Source: Pseudarthrobacter chlorophenolicus A6
GTDB lineage: Bacteria > Actinomycetota > Actinomycetes > Actinomycetales > Micrococcaceae
DNA length: 64,000 nt
Assembly: GCF_000022025.1 (NCBI RefSeq)
Contig: NC_011886.1
Coordinates: 1-64,000 of the forward strand
Direction: 5' to 3'
In this document: one piece after another, positions 29,235-38,259 of the stretch
Layout of the letters: every line of letters starts with the position of its first letter
Numbering within the stretch: the stretch's first letter is position 1
Notes under the pieces: generated by a model
What the model was told of the DNA's origin: nothing
Seen by the model: only the letters and a program-made list of their open reading frames with translations
Database searches by the model: none
Position numbers and translations under genes: made by a program

Positions 29235-29974
29235 GCGTGGCCACCAGGGTTGGCAGGAAGCAGGCGGAAGATGATCTTTGTCCGTCCCATCGTGATGGTG
29301 GAGCCGTCAGTAAGTTCAACGCTGCCCGAAACCCGCTGCCCGTTGACATAGCTTCCGTTCGTGGAGCCAAGGTCCACGGCGCTGGTGGCACCGTTGGCAG
29401 TCCGGATTTCCAGGTGGCGGCGGGAAACTCCGGTGTCCTCCACGTGGATATCGGCCTCGGAAGACCGGCCCAGCACGATGGAGGGGGCGTTCAGCGAGTA
29501 GCGCTGGCCGTCGATGTCCAGGACCGGCTGCAACCTGACGGGCTGGCGGCTGGGCGCGGCCGGCACTGTGGGGCGCGACGGCTGGGCATTGCCGTTGCCT
29601 TTGGACTTTTCGGTGGAGGAAACGATCTCGAAGTCCCCGGCCCGGAGCTCGGAATCACGCCGGAAGGAGATGCGGACAGATCCCTGCAGCGTGTAGCCCT
29701 GGCTGCGGACGTGGTTGATGACGACGTCACAGAGTTCCTCGGCCAGCGGGGTTCCCCATTCCTGGGCCCGCTTGAAATCGTCGTCGCTGAGTTGGACATC
29801 GAAGACATTCGGGGCGAGGGTGCGTCCGGCCGCGACGGTGAGGGCCTTGTGGTCCACTTCCCGGCGCAGCTTGCTGGCGATCTCTACGGGTTCGACCTGC
29901 GCTTTTGAGCCGGTGGAGAAGACGCCACGGACGGCCTTTTCGATGCCGCGCTCCACTTTGTCCAGCAGACCCAT
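29231..29974 (-). CDS. fhaA: FHA-domain protein FhaA with DUF3662 domain
   Basis: 247 residues. The N-terminal DUF3662 domain (about 1-120, MGLLDKVERGIEKAVRGVF) is followed by a short linker and an FHA domain (about 155-240; LGRSSEAD, SRRHLEI, DLGSTNGSYV). Its mycobacterial counterpart binds phosphorylated MviN pseudokinase to control lipid II flipping. The start is firm: AGGAGGAG lies 5 bp before ATG 29974. First gene of the seven-gene minus-strand operon ending with pknB. Confidence 0.94.
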   Translation of the reverse strand: MGLLDKVERGIEKAVRGVFSTGSKAQVEPVEIASKLRREVDHKALTVAAGRTLAPNVFDVQLSDDDFKRAQEWGTPLAEELCDVVINHVRSQGYTLQGSVRISFRRDSELRAGDFEIVSSTEKSKGNGNAQPSRPTVPAAPSRQPVRLQPVLDIDGQRYSLNAPSIVLGRSSEADIHVEDTGVSRRHLEIRTANGATSAVDLGSTNGSYVNGQRVSGSVELTDGSTITMGRTKIIFRLLPANPGGHA

Positions 29975-30348
29975 GGTTCTCCTCCTTTCCCTCCGGCTGA
30001 GGGGCAGTTCGCAGTCCGGAACTTCACCCGGCGTTCAGTAGACACTCGCTGGTATGGCTGCGCACGGCAGCCACGCCTACATCCGATACTACTGGGCTGG
30101 CCTGCGAATGACCTTAATCCACAACGGCCCGCCGCCTCCAAAAGTTCGTCCCCGGGGCACTCCGGTCCCCGGCGGAAAGGCCAAGACGGCGGGTGGCCGC
30201 GCTCCGATATTTGGCGTTCTGCGGCCGGGTCCAGCTGGTCCCTTCCGCTCAATTGGTGTTTTGCGGCATGTGTCCGTTATGCTTGATCTCGCTGCTTTTA
30301 CAAGACTGCGAATCGGGTAACCGGCCGTAGTGGAGTAGGAGAAGTTGC
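29975..30348. other. Intergenic region between fhaA and tRNA-Leu
   Basis: About 370 bp that must hold the divergent promoters of the fhaA-pknB operon and of tRNA-Leu. A TATGCT hexamer at 30279-30284 is a possible -10 for the tRNA, with TTGGTG at 30254-30259 as a weak -35. No gene with a ribosome binding site and family similarity was seen. Confidence 0.4.
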
Positions 30349-30431
30349 GCGCGAGTGGCGGAACGGCAGACGCGCTGGCTTCAGGTGCCAGTGTCCGAAA
30401 GGGCGTGGGGGTTCAAATCCCCCCTCGCGCA
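30349..30431 (+). tRNA. tRNA-Leu (CAG)
   Basis: An 83-nt class II tRNA. Acceptor GCGCGAG pairs with CTCGCGC. The anticodon stem is CTGGC/GCCAG with CAG at 30382-30384. The long variable arm (TGTCCGAAAGGGCG) is typical of leucine. The T arm is GGGGG TTCAAAT CCCCC. CCA is not encoded. Confidence 0.96.
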
Positions 30432-30440
30432 CGCAATTGA

Positions 30441-30478
30441 GAAGAGCCCCGATCTGAGGATCGGGGCTCTTCCTGTTT
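30441..30478 (+). terminator. Rho-independent terminator after tRNA-Leu
   Basis: GAAGAGCCCCGATC (30441-30454) and GATCGGGGCTCTTC (30459-30472) form a 14-bp perfect stem with a TGAG loop, followed by CTGTTT. It begins 10 bp after the tRNA. Confidence 0.88.
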
Positions 30479-30577
30479 AACTCCTGCCCGCGGATGCCCT
30501 ATCAGTTTTCGTTGCCAAACCCGGGGTTTAAGGGCTTTAACTGATGGGGCAACCGGGAGCCGGCACGGGTATCGCCG

Positions 30578-31528
30578 CTACGGATGTACCGGGGTAACCA
30601 GGGAACCGTCCTCCGAGTAGGAGCGCAGGTTGGCGAGCGTCAGGTCAGCCATGGCTGCGCGCGTTTCATGTGTGCCGCTTCCCAGGTGCGGCAGGAGCAC
30701 CACGTTCTCAAGCTCCAGCAGGTCCTGCGGAACCTTGGGCTCGTCAACGAAGACGTCCAGGCCTGCTCCGCCCAGCTTGCCGGACAGCAGCGCGTCCACC
30801 AGGGCGTCCTGGTCCACCACAGAGCCGCGGGCAATATTTATGAGATAGCCCCGGGGGCCCAGGGCGTCGATGACGCCGGTGTCCACCAGGCCGGTGGATC
30901 CCGGACCGCCGGCCGCGGCCACGATGAGTACGTCGCACCCGGCGGCGAGTTCACGCGGTGAGGCCGCGTACCGGTAATCGACCCCGGCTACGGGGTTCCT
31001 GCTGTGGTAGCTGATCTCGCAGTCGAAGCCTTCCAGGCGCCGGGCAATCACTTTGCCGATCCTGCCCAGGCCAAGGATGCCCACTTTGCGGCCGCTGGCT
31101 TTCGTGGCGAGCGGGAAGTTGCCCTTGCTGAGCCAGTCACCACGCCGGACGAACCGGTCCGCGGCGCTGATGCCCCGCAGCACATCGACGTAAAGCGCGA
31201 CGGCGGTGTCCGCAACGCAGTCATTGAGTACATCTGGGGTGTTACTGACGATGATGCCGCGCTCGAATGCCTGTGCGACGTCGGTGGTGTCATAGCCGAC
31301 GCCGAAGTTGATGACTGCGCGCAGGTTTGGCAGGGCGCGCATCAGGTCCGTCCCCACCCCGAACTTCCCGGACGTCACCGCCACGTCGAAGGTGCCGCCG
31401 TGCTGGCCCAGGAATTCCGCCCGTTCCTCCTGGCCGTCGGGAAGGCGGACCGCACCGTAATCCTTGGTGATGGATTCCTGGACGACTGGCATGAGGGGCC
31501 CCACCTGGAGGACAGCAATGTTCTTCAT
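30578..31528 (-). CDS. D-2-hydroxyacid dehydrogenase
   Basis: 316-residue NAD(P)-dependent enzyme interconverting 2-keto acids and D-2-hydroxy acids. The Rossmann motif GILGLGRIGKVIA is near residue 147. The catalytic Arg is in INIARGSVVD, the Glu in VFVDEP and the His in LLPHLGSG. ATG 31528 begins the family sequence MKNIAVLQVG; the frame open to 31657 has no support. It is divergent from a five-component ABC importer, and its promoter region carries an inverted repeat also present in the gudD/lysR gap, which suggests it belongs to the sugar-acid cluster downstream. Confidence 0.9.
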   Translation of the reverse strand: MKNIAVLQVGPLMPVVQESITKDYGAVRLPDGQEERAEFLGQHGGTFDVAVTSGKFGVGTDLMRALPNLRAVINFGVGYDTTDVAQAFERGIIVSNTPDVLNDCVADTAVALYVDVLRGISAADRFVRRGDWLSKGNFPLATKASGRKVGILGLGRIGKVIARRLEGFDCEISYHSRNPVAGVDYRYAASPRELAAGCDVLIVAAAGGPGSTGLVDTGVIDALGPRGYLINIARGSVVDQDALVDALLSGKLGGAGLDVFVDEPKVPQDLLELENVVLLPHLGSGTHETRAAMADLTLANLRSYSEDGSLVTPVHP

Positions 31529-31553
31529 ACACAGCACCCTAGGATTGCGACCC

Positions 31554-31600
31554 ATACAGGTCCAACATGTAAATGGCATGGATCCATGCCCGGACTGTAT
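31554..31600. promoter_or_regulatory. Inverted repeat, candidate LysR-type site
   Basis: ATACAGGTCCAA (31554-31565) faces GGACTGTAT (31592-31600), giving ATACAG-type arms about 47 bp overall. A perfect 16-bp palindrome GGCATGGATCCATGCC (31575-31590) lies between them. The 12-mer ATACAGGTCCAA recurs at 40631-40642 before the lysR gene. The rest of the 31529-31836 gap holds CTCAA/TTGAG arms at 31733-31747 and the CGGAGGAA ribosome binding site of the importer gene. Confidence 0.5.
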
Positions 31601-31836
31601 TGATGGGCCAGCTCCGGCGGAATGACGCGGATCCCGCGCATCAGTGGTGCGCATCACAACCGCAAAAAGCGCCCATGGCCTCCGTAACGGCGCGGGAGGC
31701 CGGTGCCAAATCCCTTGTGGGCCCCCCCTTGCCTCAATTAGCTTGAGTCGAGCGCGGCCCCGGAAAGCGCCTGTTCAGCGATGGATCAGAACAGCAGGGG
31801 CGGTGCGCACCAAGTTTTCCAATTCGGAGGAACCCA

Positions 31837-33399
31837 ATGACGTCTTCTTCAAAGTTTCCCTTTTCCACTGCAGCGGTGAAGTGGCCGGCCCTGGCCGCCG
31901 TGGCAGTCCTCGGCCTCAGCGGCTGCTCCGTCGCAAACTCCGATGGCGCAGGCGGCGGTGCCGCTGACACGGTGCGGGTGGTGCTGGGCCAGGAACCGCC
32001 CACGCTCGAAGCCTGCGAATCCAACCTCACCTCCACGGGCGTTGTGGTGCGATCCAATGTGACTGAGCCGCTGATCGAGCGAAACCCCCAGAGCGGGGAA
32101 CTCGAACCCAAGCTCGCCACCGAGTGGAAGGCCACCAGTGACACCGAATGGACACTGAAGCTCCGCGAGGGAGTCAACTTCCAGGACGGAACTCCTTTCA
32201 ACGCCGAGGCGGCAGCCTTCACGATTGACCGTGCCGTGAACTCCAAGCTCGGGTGCAACGTTGAAGGCTACGTCTTCGGCGACGCCGACCTCGACGTCAA
32301 GGCCGTTGATGCCACCACCCTGACCGTGACCACCCCGGAACCGGATCCCATCCTTCCGTTGCGGCTCTCCTTCCTCGAAGTGGTGCCGACGTCCACCAGC
32401 ACCACCGAAAAGGTCCGTGAACCGATTGGCACCGGCCCCTACAAGATCGACAGCTGGGACGCCGGCCAGAAGATCTCGCTCAGCAGCTGGGACGGATACT
32501 GGGGGAACAAGCCCGCCTACGCCAAGGCTGAGTACCAGTGGCGCTCCGAAAGCTCGGTGCGTGCCGCCATGATCACCAGCGGTGAAGCGGACGTTGCCAT
32601 GGGGCTGAGCCCGGATGACAACATCGGCGACCTCGGCGTTGACTACCCCAACAACGAAACCGTTGCGCTGCGGATGGACGCGAACGAAGCGCCGCTCAAT
32701 GACATCCGGATCCGCCAGGCCGTTAACTACGCCATCGACAAGGAAGGCATCGTCAACTCCCTCTACCAGGGCAAGCACCAGGTGGCCGCCCAACTGGTTC
32801 CCGAGGGGATCGTCGGCCACAACGACGAACTGAAGGGCTGGCCCTTCGACCTCGAGAAGGCGAAGTCACTGGTTGCCGAGGCCAAGGCCGACGGCGTTGA
32901 TACCTCCAAGCAGATTTCCCTGGTGGTCCGCAGTGCCCAGTTCCCCAAGATCACCGAACTGGCACAGGTACTCCAGGAACAGCTCAGCCAGGCAGGCCTG
33001 AACGTCAAGCTGAAGATGCTTGAGACCAGCCAGCACCTGACCTACCAGGTCCGCCCCTTCGCCGAGGATGACGGCGCGGTTGCCCTGATGACCCAGCATG
33101 GCAACCAGGCGGGAGACGCGGCCTTCACGGTGGACCAGTACATGCTCTCCACCGGTGCCCAGAGCTACTTCGGCACCCCCGAGTTCGACGCAATGATCAA
33201 GAAGGCAGACGCCGCGTCCGGCGATGATCGCCAGAAGGCCTTCGAGGAGATCTTCGCCTACCAGAACGACAAGGTGGTCCAGTTCGCCCACATTTCGCAC
33301 CAGACGGGCATCCTGGGCAAGGCCAAGTCCGTCAACTACACGCCCAACTCCTCCAGTGGTGACGAGCTGCGCATCTCCGAGATGACCCCGGCCAGCTAA
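31837..33399 (+). CDS. ABC transporter substrate-binding lipoprotein (SBP_bac_5 family)
   Basis: 520 residues. A signal peptide with lipobox LSGC (Cys about residue 29) anchors it to the outer face of the membrane. The SBP_bac_5 fold is shown by VTEPLIERNP, LREGVNFQDGTPFNAE and IGTGPYKI. The family binds peptides, nickel, opines or sugar derivatives. CGGAGGAA at 31822-31829 precedes ATG 31837. First gene of a six-gene operon. Proximity to glucarate-type dehydratases suggests a sugar-acid or related substrate, but this is inference. Confidence 0.92.
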   Translation: MTSSSKFPFSTAAVKWPALAAVAVLGLSGCSVANSDGAGGGAADTVRVVLGQEPPTLEACESNLTSTGVVVRSNVTEPLIERNPQSGELEPKLATEWKATSDTEWTLKLREGVNFQDGTPFNAEAAAFTIDRAVNSKLGCNVEGYVFGDADLDVKAVDATTLTVTTPEPDPILPLRLSFLEVVPTSTSTTEKVREPIGTGPYKIDSWDAGQKISLSSWDGYWGNKPAYAKAEYQWRSESSVRAAMITSGEADVAMGLSPDDNIGDLGVDYPNNETVALRMDANEAPLNDIRIRQAVNYAIDKEGIVNSLYQGKHQVAAQLVPEGIVGHNDELKGWPFDLEKAKSLVAEAKADGVDTSKQISLVVRSAQFPKITELAQVLQEQLSQAGLNVKLKMLETSQHLTYQVRPFAEDDGAVALMTQHGNQAGDAAFTVDQYMLSTGAQSYFGTPEFDAMIKKADAASGDDRQKAFEEIFAYQNDKVVQFAHISHQTGILGKAKSVNYTPNSSSGDELRISEMTPAS

Positions 33400-33425
33400 C
33401 CGCCTCTTCCACAGAAAGGACGGCC

Positions 33426-34355
33426 ATGCTGACCTACTTGAGAAAGCGCATCATCTCCAGCGCCCTGCCGCTGGTGGTGGTAGTGGTGGGCGTCTTCGCG
33501 CTGGCCAGGATGACCGGCAACCCGGCCGCCCTGTACCTGCCGTTGAACGCCACCCAGCAGATGCGGGACGACTTCACGGCCCGCAACGGCCTGGACCAGC
33601 CGCTCCTGGTCCAGATGGCCGACTACTTCGGCGGCGTGCTGCGGCTCGACTTCGGGCAGTCCCTGCGCACCGGCCAGGACGCAGCCGCCATGGCGCTGCG
33701 CGCTTTCCCGGCGACCCTCCAGCTCGCGGCCACCACCATGGTGCTGGCCGTGGTGCTGGCGGTCATCGTGGGCTGCTGGGCTGCGCTGAAGCCAAACGGC
33801 ATCGCGGACAGGATCTCAAGCTTCATCTCCATGGCCGCCGCATCGATCCCGGACTTCTGGCTGGCCATTGTGGGCATCTGGATTTTCGCGATCACCCTGG
33901 GCTGGGTCCCCACATCCGGTGTGTCGGGGGCAAGCGCCTGGGTGTTGCCCATCGCCACGCTGCTGCTGCGGCCGTTTGGTGTACTGGTGCAGATTGTCCG
34001 CGGCTCCATGGTGTCCGCGCTGTCCGAGCCGTACATCAAACTGGCCCGCAGCCGCGGCGCCGGCGAGCTGCGGGTGGTCACCCACCACGCCCTGCGGAAC
34101 GCCGCCGCGCCGGCCCTGACTGTCGCCGGTGACCTCACCGTGGGCCTCGTCAACGGCGCCGTGGTGGTGGAGACCATCTTCGGCTGGCCGGGCATCGGCA
34201 AGCTGATGATCGATTCGATCCTCCAGCGCGACTTCGCCGTCCTGCAGGCGGCGGTGCTGCTGACCGCCGTCGCGATCTTTGCCCTGAACATCCTTATTGA
34301 CATGGGTTACGCGCTGCTCGATGCGCGCGTCCGTCCCGTGACGGTCAAGGCCTAG
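33426..34355 (+). CDS. ABC transporter permease, DppB/OppB type
   Basis: 309-residue inner-membrane permease with six helices. The N-terminal LTYLRKRIISSALPLVVVV is typical of DppB proteins. The EAA-like loop (SRGAGELRVVTHHALRNAAAPALT) contacts the ATPase subunits. It lies 26 bp after the binding-protein gene and 8 bp before the second permease. Confidence 0.93.
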   Translation: MLTYLRKRIISSALPLVVVVVGVFALARMTGNPAALYLPLNATQQMRDDFTARNGLDQPLLVQMADYFGGVLRLDFGQSLRTGQDAAAMALRAFPATLQLAATTMVLAVVLAVIVGCWAALKPNGIADRISSFISMAAASIPDFWLAIVGIWIFAITLGWVPTSGVSGASAWVLPIATLLLRPFGVLVQIVRGSMVSALSEPYIKLARSRGAGELRVVTHHALRNAAAPALTVAGDLTVGLVNGAVVVETIFGWPGIGKLMIDSILQRDFAVLQAAVLLTAVAIFALNILIDMGYALLDARVRPVTVKA

Positions 34356-34363
34356 GAGGAACC

Positions 34364-35368
34364 ATGACGAGTTCATTGACTGACGACGCCGCCCAGGAGG
34401 GGCAGGAAGACCGGCAACCAGCCAAGCAGCCGCCCACCAGGAACGCCCCGCCCAAGGACGGCCAGCCCAGCCTGTTCCGCCTCCTCCTCAAGGACCGGTT
34501 CGCCACCGTCGCCGCCTTTGTGCTGTTGCTGGTTGGCCTGACCGCCCTGGTGGGCCCGGCGCTCATGGGCGATCTGGCCACCAAGCAGAACCTCCTGTTT
34601 GCCAACAAGGCGCCGTTCACCATGGCGCACGGCTGGGAGTACTTCCTGGGCAGCGATTCCCTGGGCCGCAGCATGCTGGCCCGCCTGGTGGTCGCCAGCA
34701 GGACCACCCTGTCCGTGGCACTTCCCGCCGTTGCCGTGGCCCTGGTCATCGGTTCACTGTGGGGTGTCTGGGCCGGCTACCACCGCGGCTGGCGGGAGAA
34801 CGTGTCCATGAGGATCGCCGACGTGATCATGAGCTTCCCCTCCCTGCTGCTCGCCGTCGTGGTCCTCTACGTCTTCAGCCCCTCAGCTGCCAACATCGTC
34901 CTGATCCTGGCGCTGACGCGTATTCCGATCTACCTGCGAACGGCCCGCGCCGAATCGGCCGAACTGCAAAGCCGCACCTTCGTGGACGCGGCCCGGACCT
35001 TCGGCGCCAAACCCAACGCCATCATCGTCCGGCACGTCATCCCGGTGGTGCTGCCGACGCTGCTGACCCTGGCCACCCTGGAATTCTGCTACGTCATGCT
35101 GGCGGAATCCTCGCTGAGCTTCCTGGGCATCGGCATCCAGCCCCCTGACGTGAGCTGGGGCCTGATGGTGTCGCAGGGGCGGCAGTACCTGCAGACCGCC
35201 TGGTGGCTGTCCATCTTCCCGGGCGTCGCCATCGTGGTCACCACCATCGCCGCCAACGTGCTGGCAGCCTGGCTCCGGATCGCCACCGATCCCGCGCAGC
35301 GCTGGCGCCTGGCCCTTCCCCGCAAACGGCTGATCGCCCGTATCCCAGTCAAGGAGGCACAGCCGTGA
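34364..35368 (+). CDS. ABC transporter permease, DppC/OppC type
   Basis: 334-residue partner permease. An extended polar N-terminus (about 45 residues, Gln/Pro/Lys-rich) precedes six helices. The EAA loop reads ARTFGAKPNAIIVRHVIPVVLPT. The segment YFLGSDSLGRSMLARLV is the DppC signature region before the second helix. It overlaps the next gene by 4 bp. Confidence 0.93.
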   Translation: MTSSLTDDAAQEGQEDRQPAKQPPTRNAPPKDGQPSLFRLLLKDRFATVAAFVLLLVGLTALVGPALMGDLATKQNLLFANKAPFTMAHGWEYFLGSDSLGRSMLARLVVASRTTLSVALPAVAVALVIGSLWGVWAGYHRGWRENVSMRIADVIMSFPSLLLAVVVLYVFSPSAANIVLILALTRIPIYLRTARAESAELQSRTFVDAARTFGAKPNAIIVRHVIPVVLPTLLTLATLEFCYVMLAESSLSFLGIGIQPPDVSWGLMVSQGRQYLQTAWWLSIFPGVAIVVTTIAANVLAAWLRIATDPAQRWRLALPRKRLIARIPVKEAQP

Positions 35369-36504
35369 AAACAGCTGCCGACCCATCGACCCTCCGGCGC
35401 ACCCGCGGAAGCACCGCGACGGAGAGCCAGGCCCACGACGTCGTGCTCCAGGTCAGCGGCCTCGCCGTGGACATCAGAACCCACCGCGGCACCGTCCGCG
35501 CCGTCAACAGCGTGGGCTTCGAAGCCCGGGCAGGGGAGACCCTCGCCCTGCTGGGTGAATCCGGCTGCGGAAAATCCATGACAGCCAAGGCACTCGCAGG
35601 CATCATGGACCCGGTATGCGACCTCGCCGACGGGCAGATTGTCCTGAACGGGACGGACCTGGCCGCGCTGACCCCGAAGGAACGGCTGAAGTTTGCCGGC
35701 CCGGAACTGGGCATCGTCTTCCAGGATGCACTGACCGCACTAAACCCCGTCTACACGGTGGGCACGCAGCTGGGAGAGGCATTCCGGATCCACCGTGGCC
35801 TGAACGCCAAGCAGGCCCGTGCCGAGGCCATCGACCTGATGAAGCGCGTGGGGATCCCGGAACCCGAATCGAGGGTCAATTCCTACCCCCACCAGTTCTC
35901 CGGCGGCATGCGCCAGCGCATCCTCATCGCCATGGCAGTGGCGCTGAATCCGAGGCTGCTGATCGCCGATGAGCCCACCACCGCCCTGGACGTCACAGTC
36001 CAGGCGCAGATCATGCAGTTGCTCCGCAAGCTTCGCGAAGAGGGCCAGATGGCCGTCATCCTCATCACCCACGACCTTGCGGTGGTGGCTGAGGAAGCCG
36101 ATTCGGTGGCTGTGATGTACGCCGGAAACGTGGTGGAGAGCGGGCCCGTGGCCGAGGTCTTCGCCGATCCCCGCCACCCCTACACCAAGGGGCTGCTGGA
36201 ATCCGTGCCCGTCCACCTGGAACGCGGTGACCAGCTCAAATCCATCCCCGGCAGCCCGCCGGAGCTTCACGACATCCCGTCGGGCTGCGTCTACCAGTCC
36301 CGCTGCCCCATGGTGCAGGACATCTGCCGCGCCGAGCGCCCGGCACTGCGCCCGGCAGGCCGCCGTCGTGCGGAAAACGGCGCCGCAACCGCCACGGCGG
36401 ACCTGGAACGCACCACGTCCGCAGGAACCAACGACGGCGGCGCAACAGCCCGTCCGGTGCGCACGGCTGCGTGCCACTTCAGCGAGGAGATCACCAATGC
36501 CTGA
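35365..36504 (+). CDS. ABC transporter ATP-binding protein, DppD/OppD type
   Basis: 379 residues. Walker [11 protein letters not shown]-loop [11 protein letters not shown], signature FSGGMRQRI, Walker [13 protein letters not shown] and H-loop THD are all present. The oligopeptide-type C-terminal region contains the four-Cys pattern ([11 protein letters not shown]...C...AACHF), a possible metal-binding module. A long disordered insert (about 335-370) interrupts it. GTG 35365 overlaps the upstream stop (GTGA) with AAGGAGG nearby; the frame from 35203 is within the permease gene. Confidence 0.93.
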   Translation: MKTAADPSTLRRTRGSTATESQAHDVVLQVSGLAVDIRTHRGTVRAVNSVGFEARAGETLALLGESGCGKSMTAKALAGIMDPVCDLADGQIVLNGTDLAALTPKERLKFAGPELGIVFQDALTALNPVYTVGTQLGEAFRIHRGLNAKQARAEAIDLMKRVGIPEPESRVNSYPHQFSGGMRQRILIAMAVALNPRLLIADEPTTALDVTVQAQIMQLLRKLREEGQMAVILITHDLAVVAEEADSVAVMYAGNVVESGPVAEVFADPRHPYTKGLLESVPVHLERGDQLKSIPGSPPELHDIPSGCVYQSRCPMVQDICRAERPALRPAGRRRAENGAATATADLERTTSAGTNDGGATARPVRTAACHFSEEITNA

Positions 36505-37537
36505 ACCGCTGCTGAGCATTGAGGGCCTGACCAAGACGTTCCACGTGGCCAAGAGCGCCAGCGGGAACACCAGACTCAAGGCCCTGGACGGCATCAGCCT
36601 CACCGTGGGCCGGGGCGAAACCCTGGGCCTGGTGGGCGAGTCCGGCTGTGGCAAGTCGACCCTGGCCCGCACGCTGATGATGCTGGAAACCCCGGATGAG
36701 GGGACGGTCAGCTTCGAGGGGACCAACCCGTTCGGCCTCAAGGGCAAGGAACTGCTGGCCTGGCGCCGGCGGGTGCAGATGGTCTTCCAGGACCCTTTCG
36801 CTTCGCTGAACGCCCGGATGAGTGCCGGCGACATCATCGCCGAGCCGTGGGCCACCCACCGGAGCCTCTACCCCTCGTCCCGGGAGCGGGATGAACGGGT
36901 GAAGGAACTGCTGCAGATGGTGGGGCTGCGGGCGTCCGACGCGCGGAAGTCGCCGCAGGAGTTTTCCGGCGGGCAGCGCCAGCGCATCGGCATTGCCCGG
37001 GCGCTTGCCCTGAAGCCGGACGTCATCATCCTGGACGAGCCGGTGTCTGCGCTGGACCTGTCCGTCCAGGCCCAGGTCCTCAACCTGCTCAATGAACTGC
37101 AGAAGGAACTGGGCGTCTCCTATATCTTCATCTCCCACGACCTCACCGTGGTCCGGCACGTTGCCGACAGGGTGGCCGTGATGTACCTGGGCAGGATCAT
37201 CGAGACAGGGGAAACCGAAGAGGTCTTCGACCATCCCCGACACCCCTACACCGCGGCGCTCATGTCCGCTTCGCCCAAGCTGGACGTCAGCGGCGCCAAG
37301 CGGGACAGGATTGTCCTGCAAGGCGAGCTGCCCTCCCCGCTGGATCCGCCGTCGGGCTGCCATTTCCGCACCCGGTGCTGGAAGGCCCAGGACATCTGTG
37401 CGGAGGTGGCCCCTGAACCGCAGGTCCTGACAGCCCCGGACGGCCGGCGGCACCTGGCCGAATGCCACTTCCCGCTCGACACCATCAAGGGCCTCACCGG
37501 CGCCGCGGCCGCAGCGTCAACCGCCAACGCCTTGTGA
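36497..37537 (+). CDS. ABC transporter ATP-binding protein, DppF/OppF type
   Basis: 346 residues with Walker [11 protein letters not shown]-loop VFQDPFASLN, signature FSGGQRQRI, Walker B VIILDEPVSALD and ISHD. The C-terminal oligopeptide-transport extension has GCHFRTRCWKAQDIC. ATG 36497 has GAGGAG upstream and lies within the end of the previous ATPase gene. It overlaps the TauE-like gene by 4 bp, so all six genes are translationally coupled. Confidence 0.93.
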   Translation: MPEPLLSIEGLTKTFHVAKSASGNTRLKALDGISLTVGRGETLGLVGESGCGKSTLARTLMMLETPDEGTVSFEGTNPFGLKGKELLAWRRRVQMVFQDPFASLNARMSAGDIIAEPWATHRSLYPSSRERDERVKELLQMVGLRASDARKSPQEFSGGQRQRIGIARALALKPDVIILDEPVSALDLSVQAQVLNLLNELQKELGVSYIFISHDLTVVRHVADRVAVMYLGRIIETGETEEVFDHPRHPYTAALMSASPKLDVSGAKRDRIVLQGELPSPLDPPSGCHFRTRCWKAQDICAEVAPEPQVLTAPDGRRHLAECHFPLDTIKGLTGAAAAASTANAL

Positions 37538-38259
37538 CAGGCGCCGAGTACGCCATCATCGCCGGAGCCATTTTCCTGGCGGCCTGCCTGCAGGCCTCCA
37601 GTGGCTTCGGCATGGGCATGCTGGCGGCGCCGGTGATTGCCATCATCGATCCGGAACTGCTGCCGGCCACCCTGATCCTGCTCGCCCTGCTGGTCACCGT
37701 CATGGTGACGGTGACCGAGCGGCAAAGCCTGGACCTGCGCGGTACGGGCTGGGCGCTGGTGGGCCGGGTGCCGGGCAGCATGCTCGGCGCCTGGCTGGTG
37801 GCGATCACTTCGCGGGAGGGAATGGCCTGGGTGGTGGTGGCCGTGGTGCTCGCCGGGCTGGTCCTGGCAGGCCGCGGCTGGGTGCCGCGGCCCGGCCGCA
37901 CCAACCTGGTGGTGGCGGGAGCCGCCTCCGGGATCATGGGTACCGCCACGTCCATCGGTGGCCCGCCCATGGCGCTGATCTGGCAGGGCCACGAGGGGCC
38001 GCGGCTGCGCGGAACCATGAGCGCCTTCTTCATGGTGGGCTCGGCGATCTCGATGGCCTTGCTGTGGCTGGCGGGCACCGTCACCGAGCACATGCTGGTC
38101 CTGGCGCTGTGGATGGTTCCGGCCGTCCTCGCCGGGTACGCGGTATCCCGCTACGTCAACCGGTTCCTCAGCCGGGCACGCCTGAGGAAACTCGCCCTGG
38201 GCGCCTCAGCGCTGGGCAGCGCAATGCTGGTCATGCAACTGCTGCTGGGTCTGTCCTGA
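37534..38259 (+). CDS. TauE/SafE-family sulfite or organic-anion exporter
   Basis: 241-residue membrane protein with about eight helices in two halves. The SSGFGMGMLAAP and TATSIGGPPMALIW segments are TauE/SafE hallmarks. Members transport sulfite, sulfoacetate or other organic anions. GTG 37534 overlaps the preceding ATPase stop. Its 3' end overlaps the convergent dehydrogenase gene by 29 bp. Confidence 0.88.
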   Translation: MTGAEYAIIAGAIFLAACLQASSGFGMGMLAAPVIAIIDPELLPATLILLALLVTVMVTVTERQSLDLRGTGWALVGRVPGSMLGAWLVAITSREGMAWVVVAVVLAGLVLAGRGWVPRPGRTNLVVAGAASGIMGTATSIGGPPMALIWQGHEGPRLRGTMSAFFMVGSAISMALLWLAGTVTEHMLVLALWMVPAVLAGYAVSRYVNRFLSRARLRKLALGASALGSAMLVMQLLLGLS

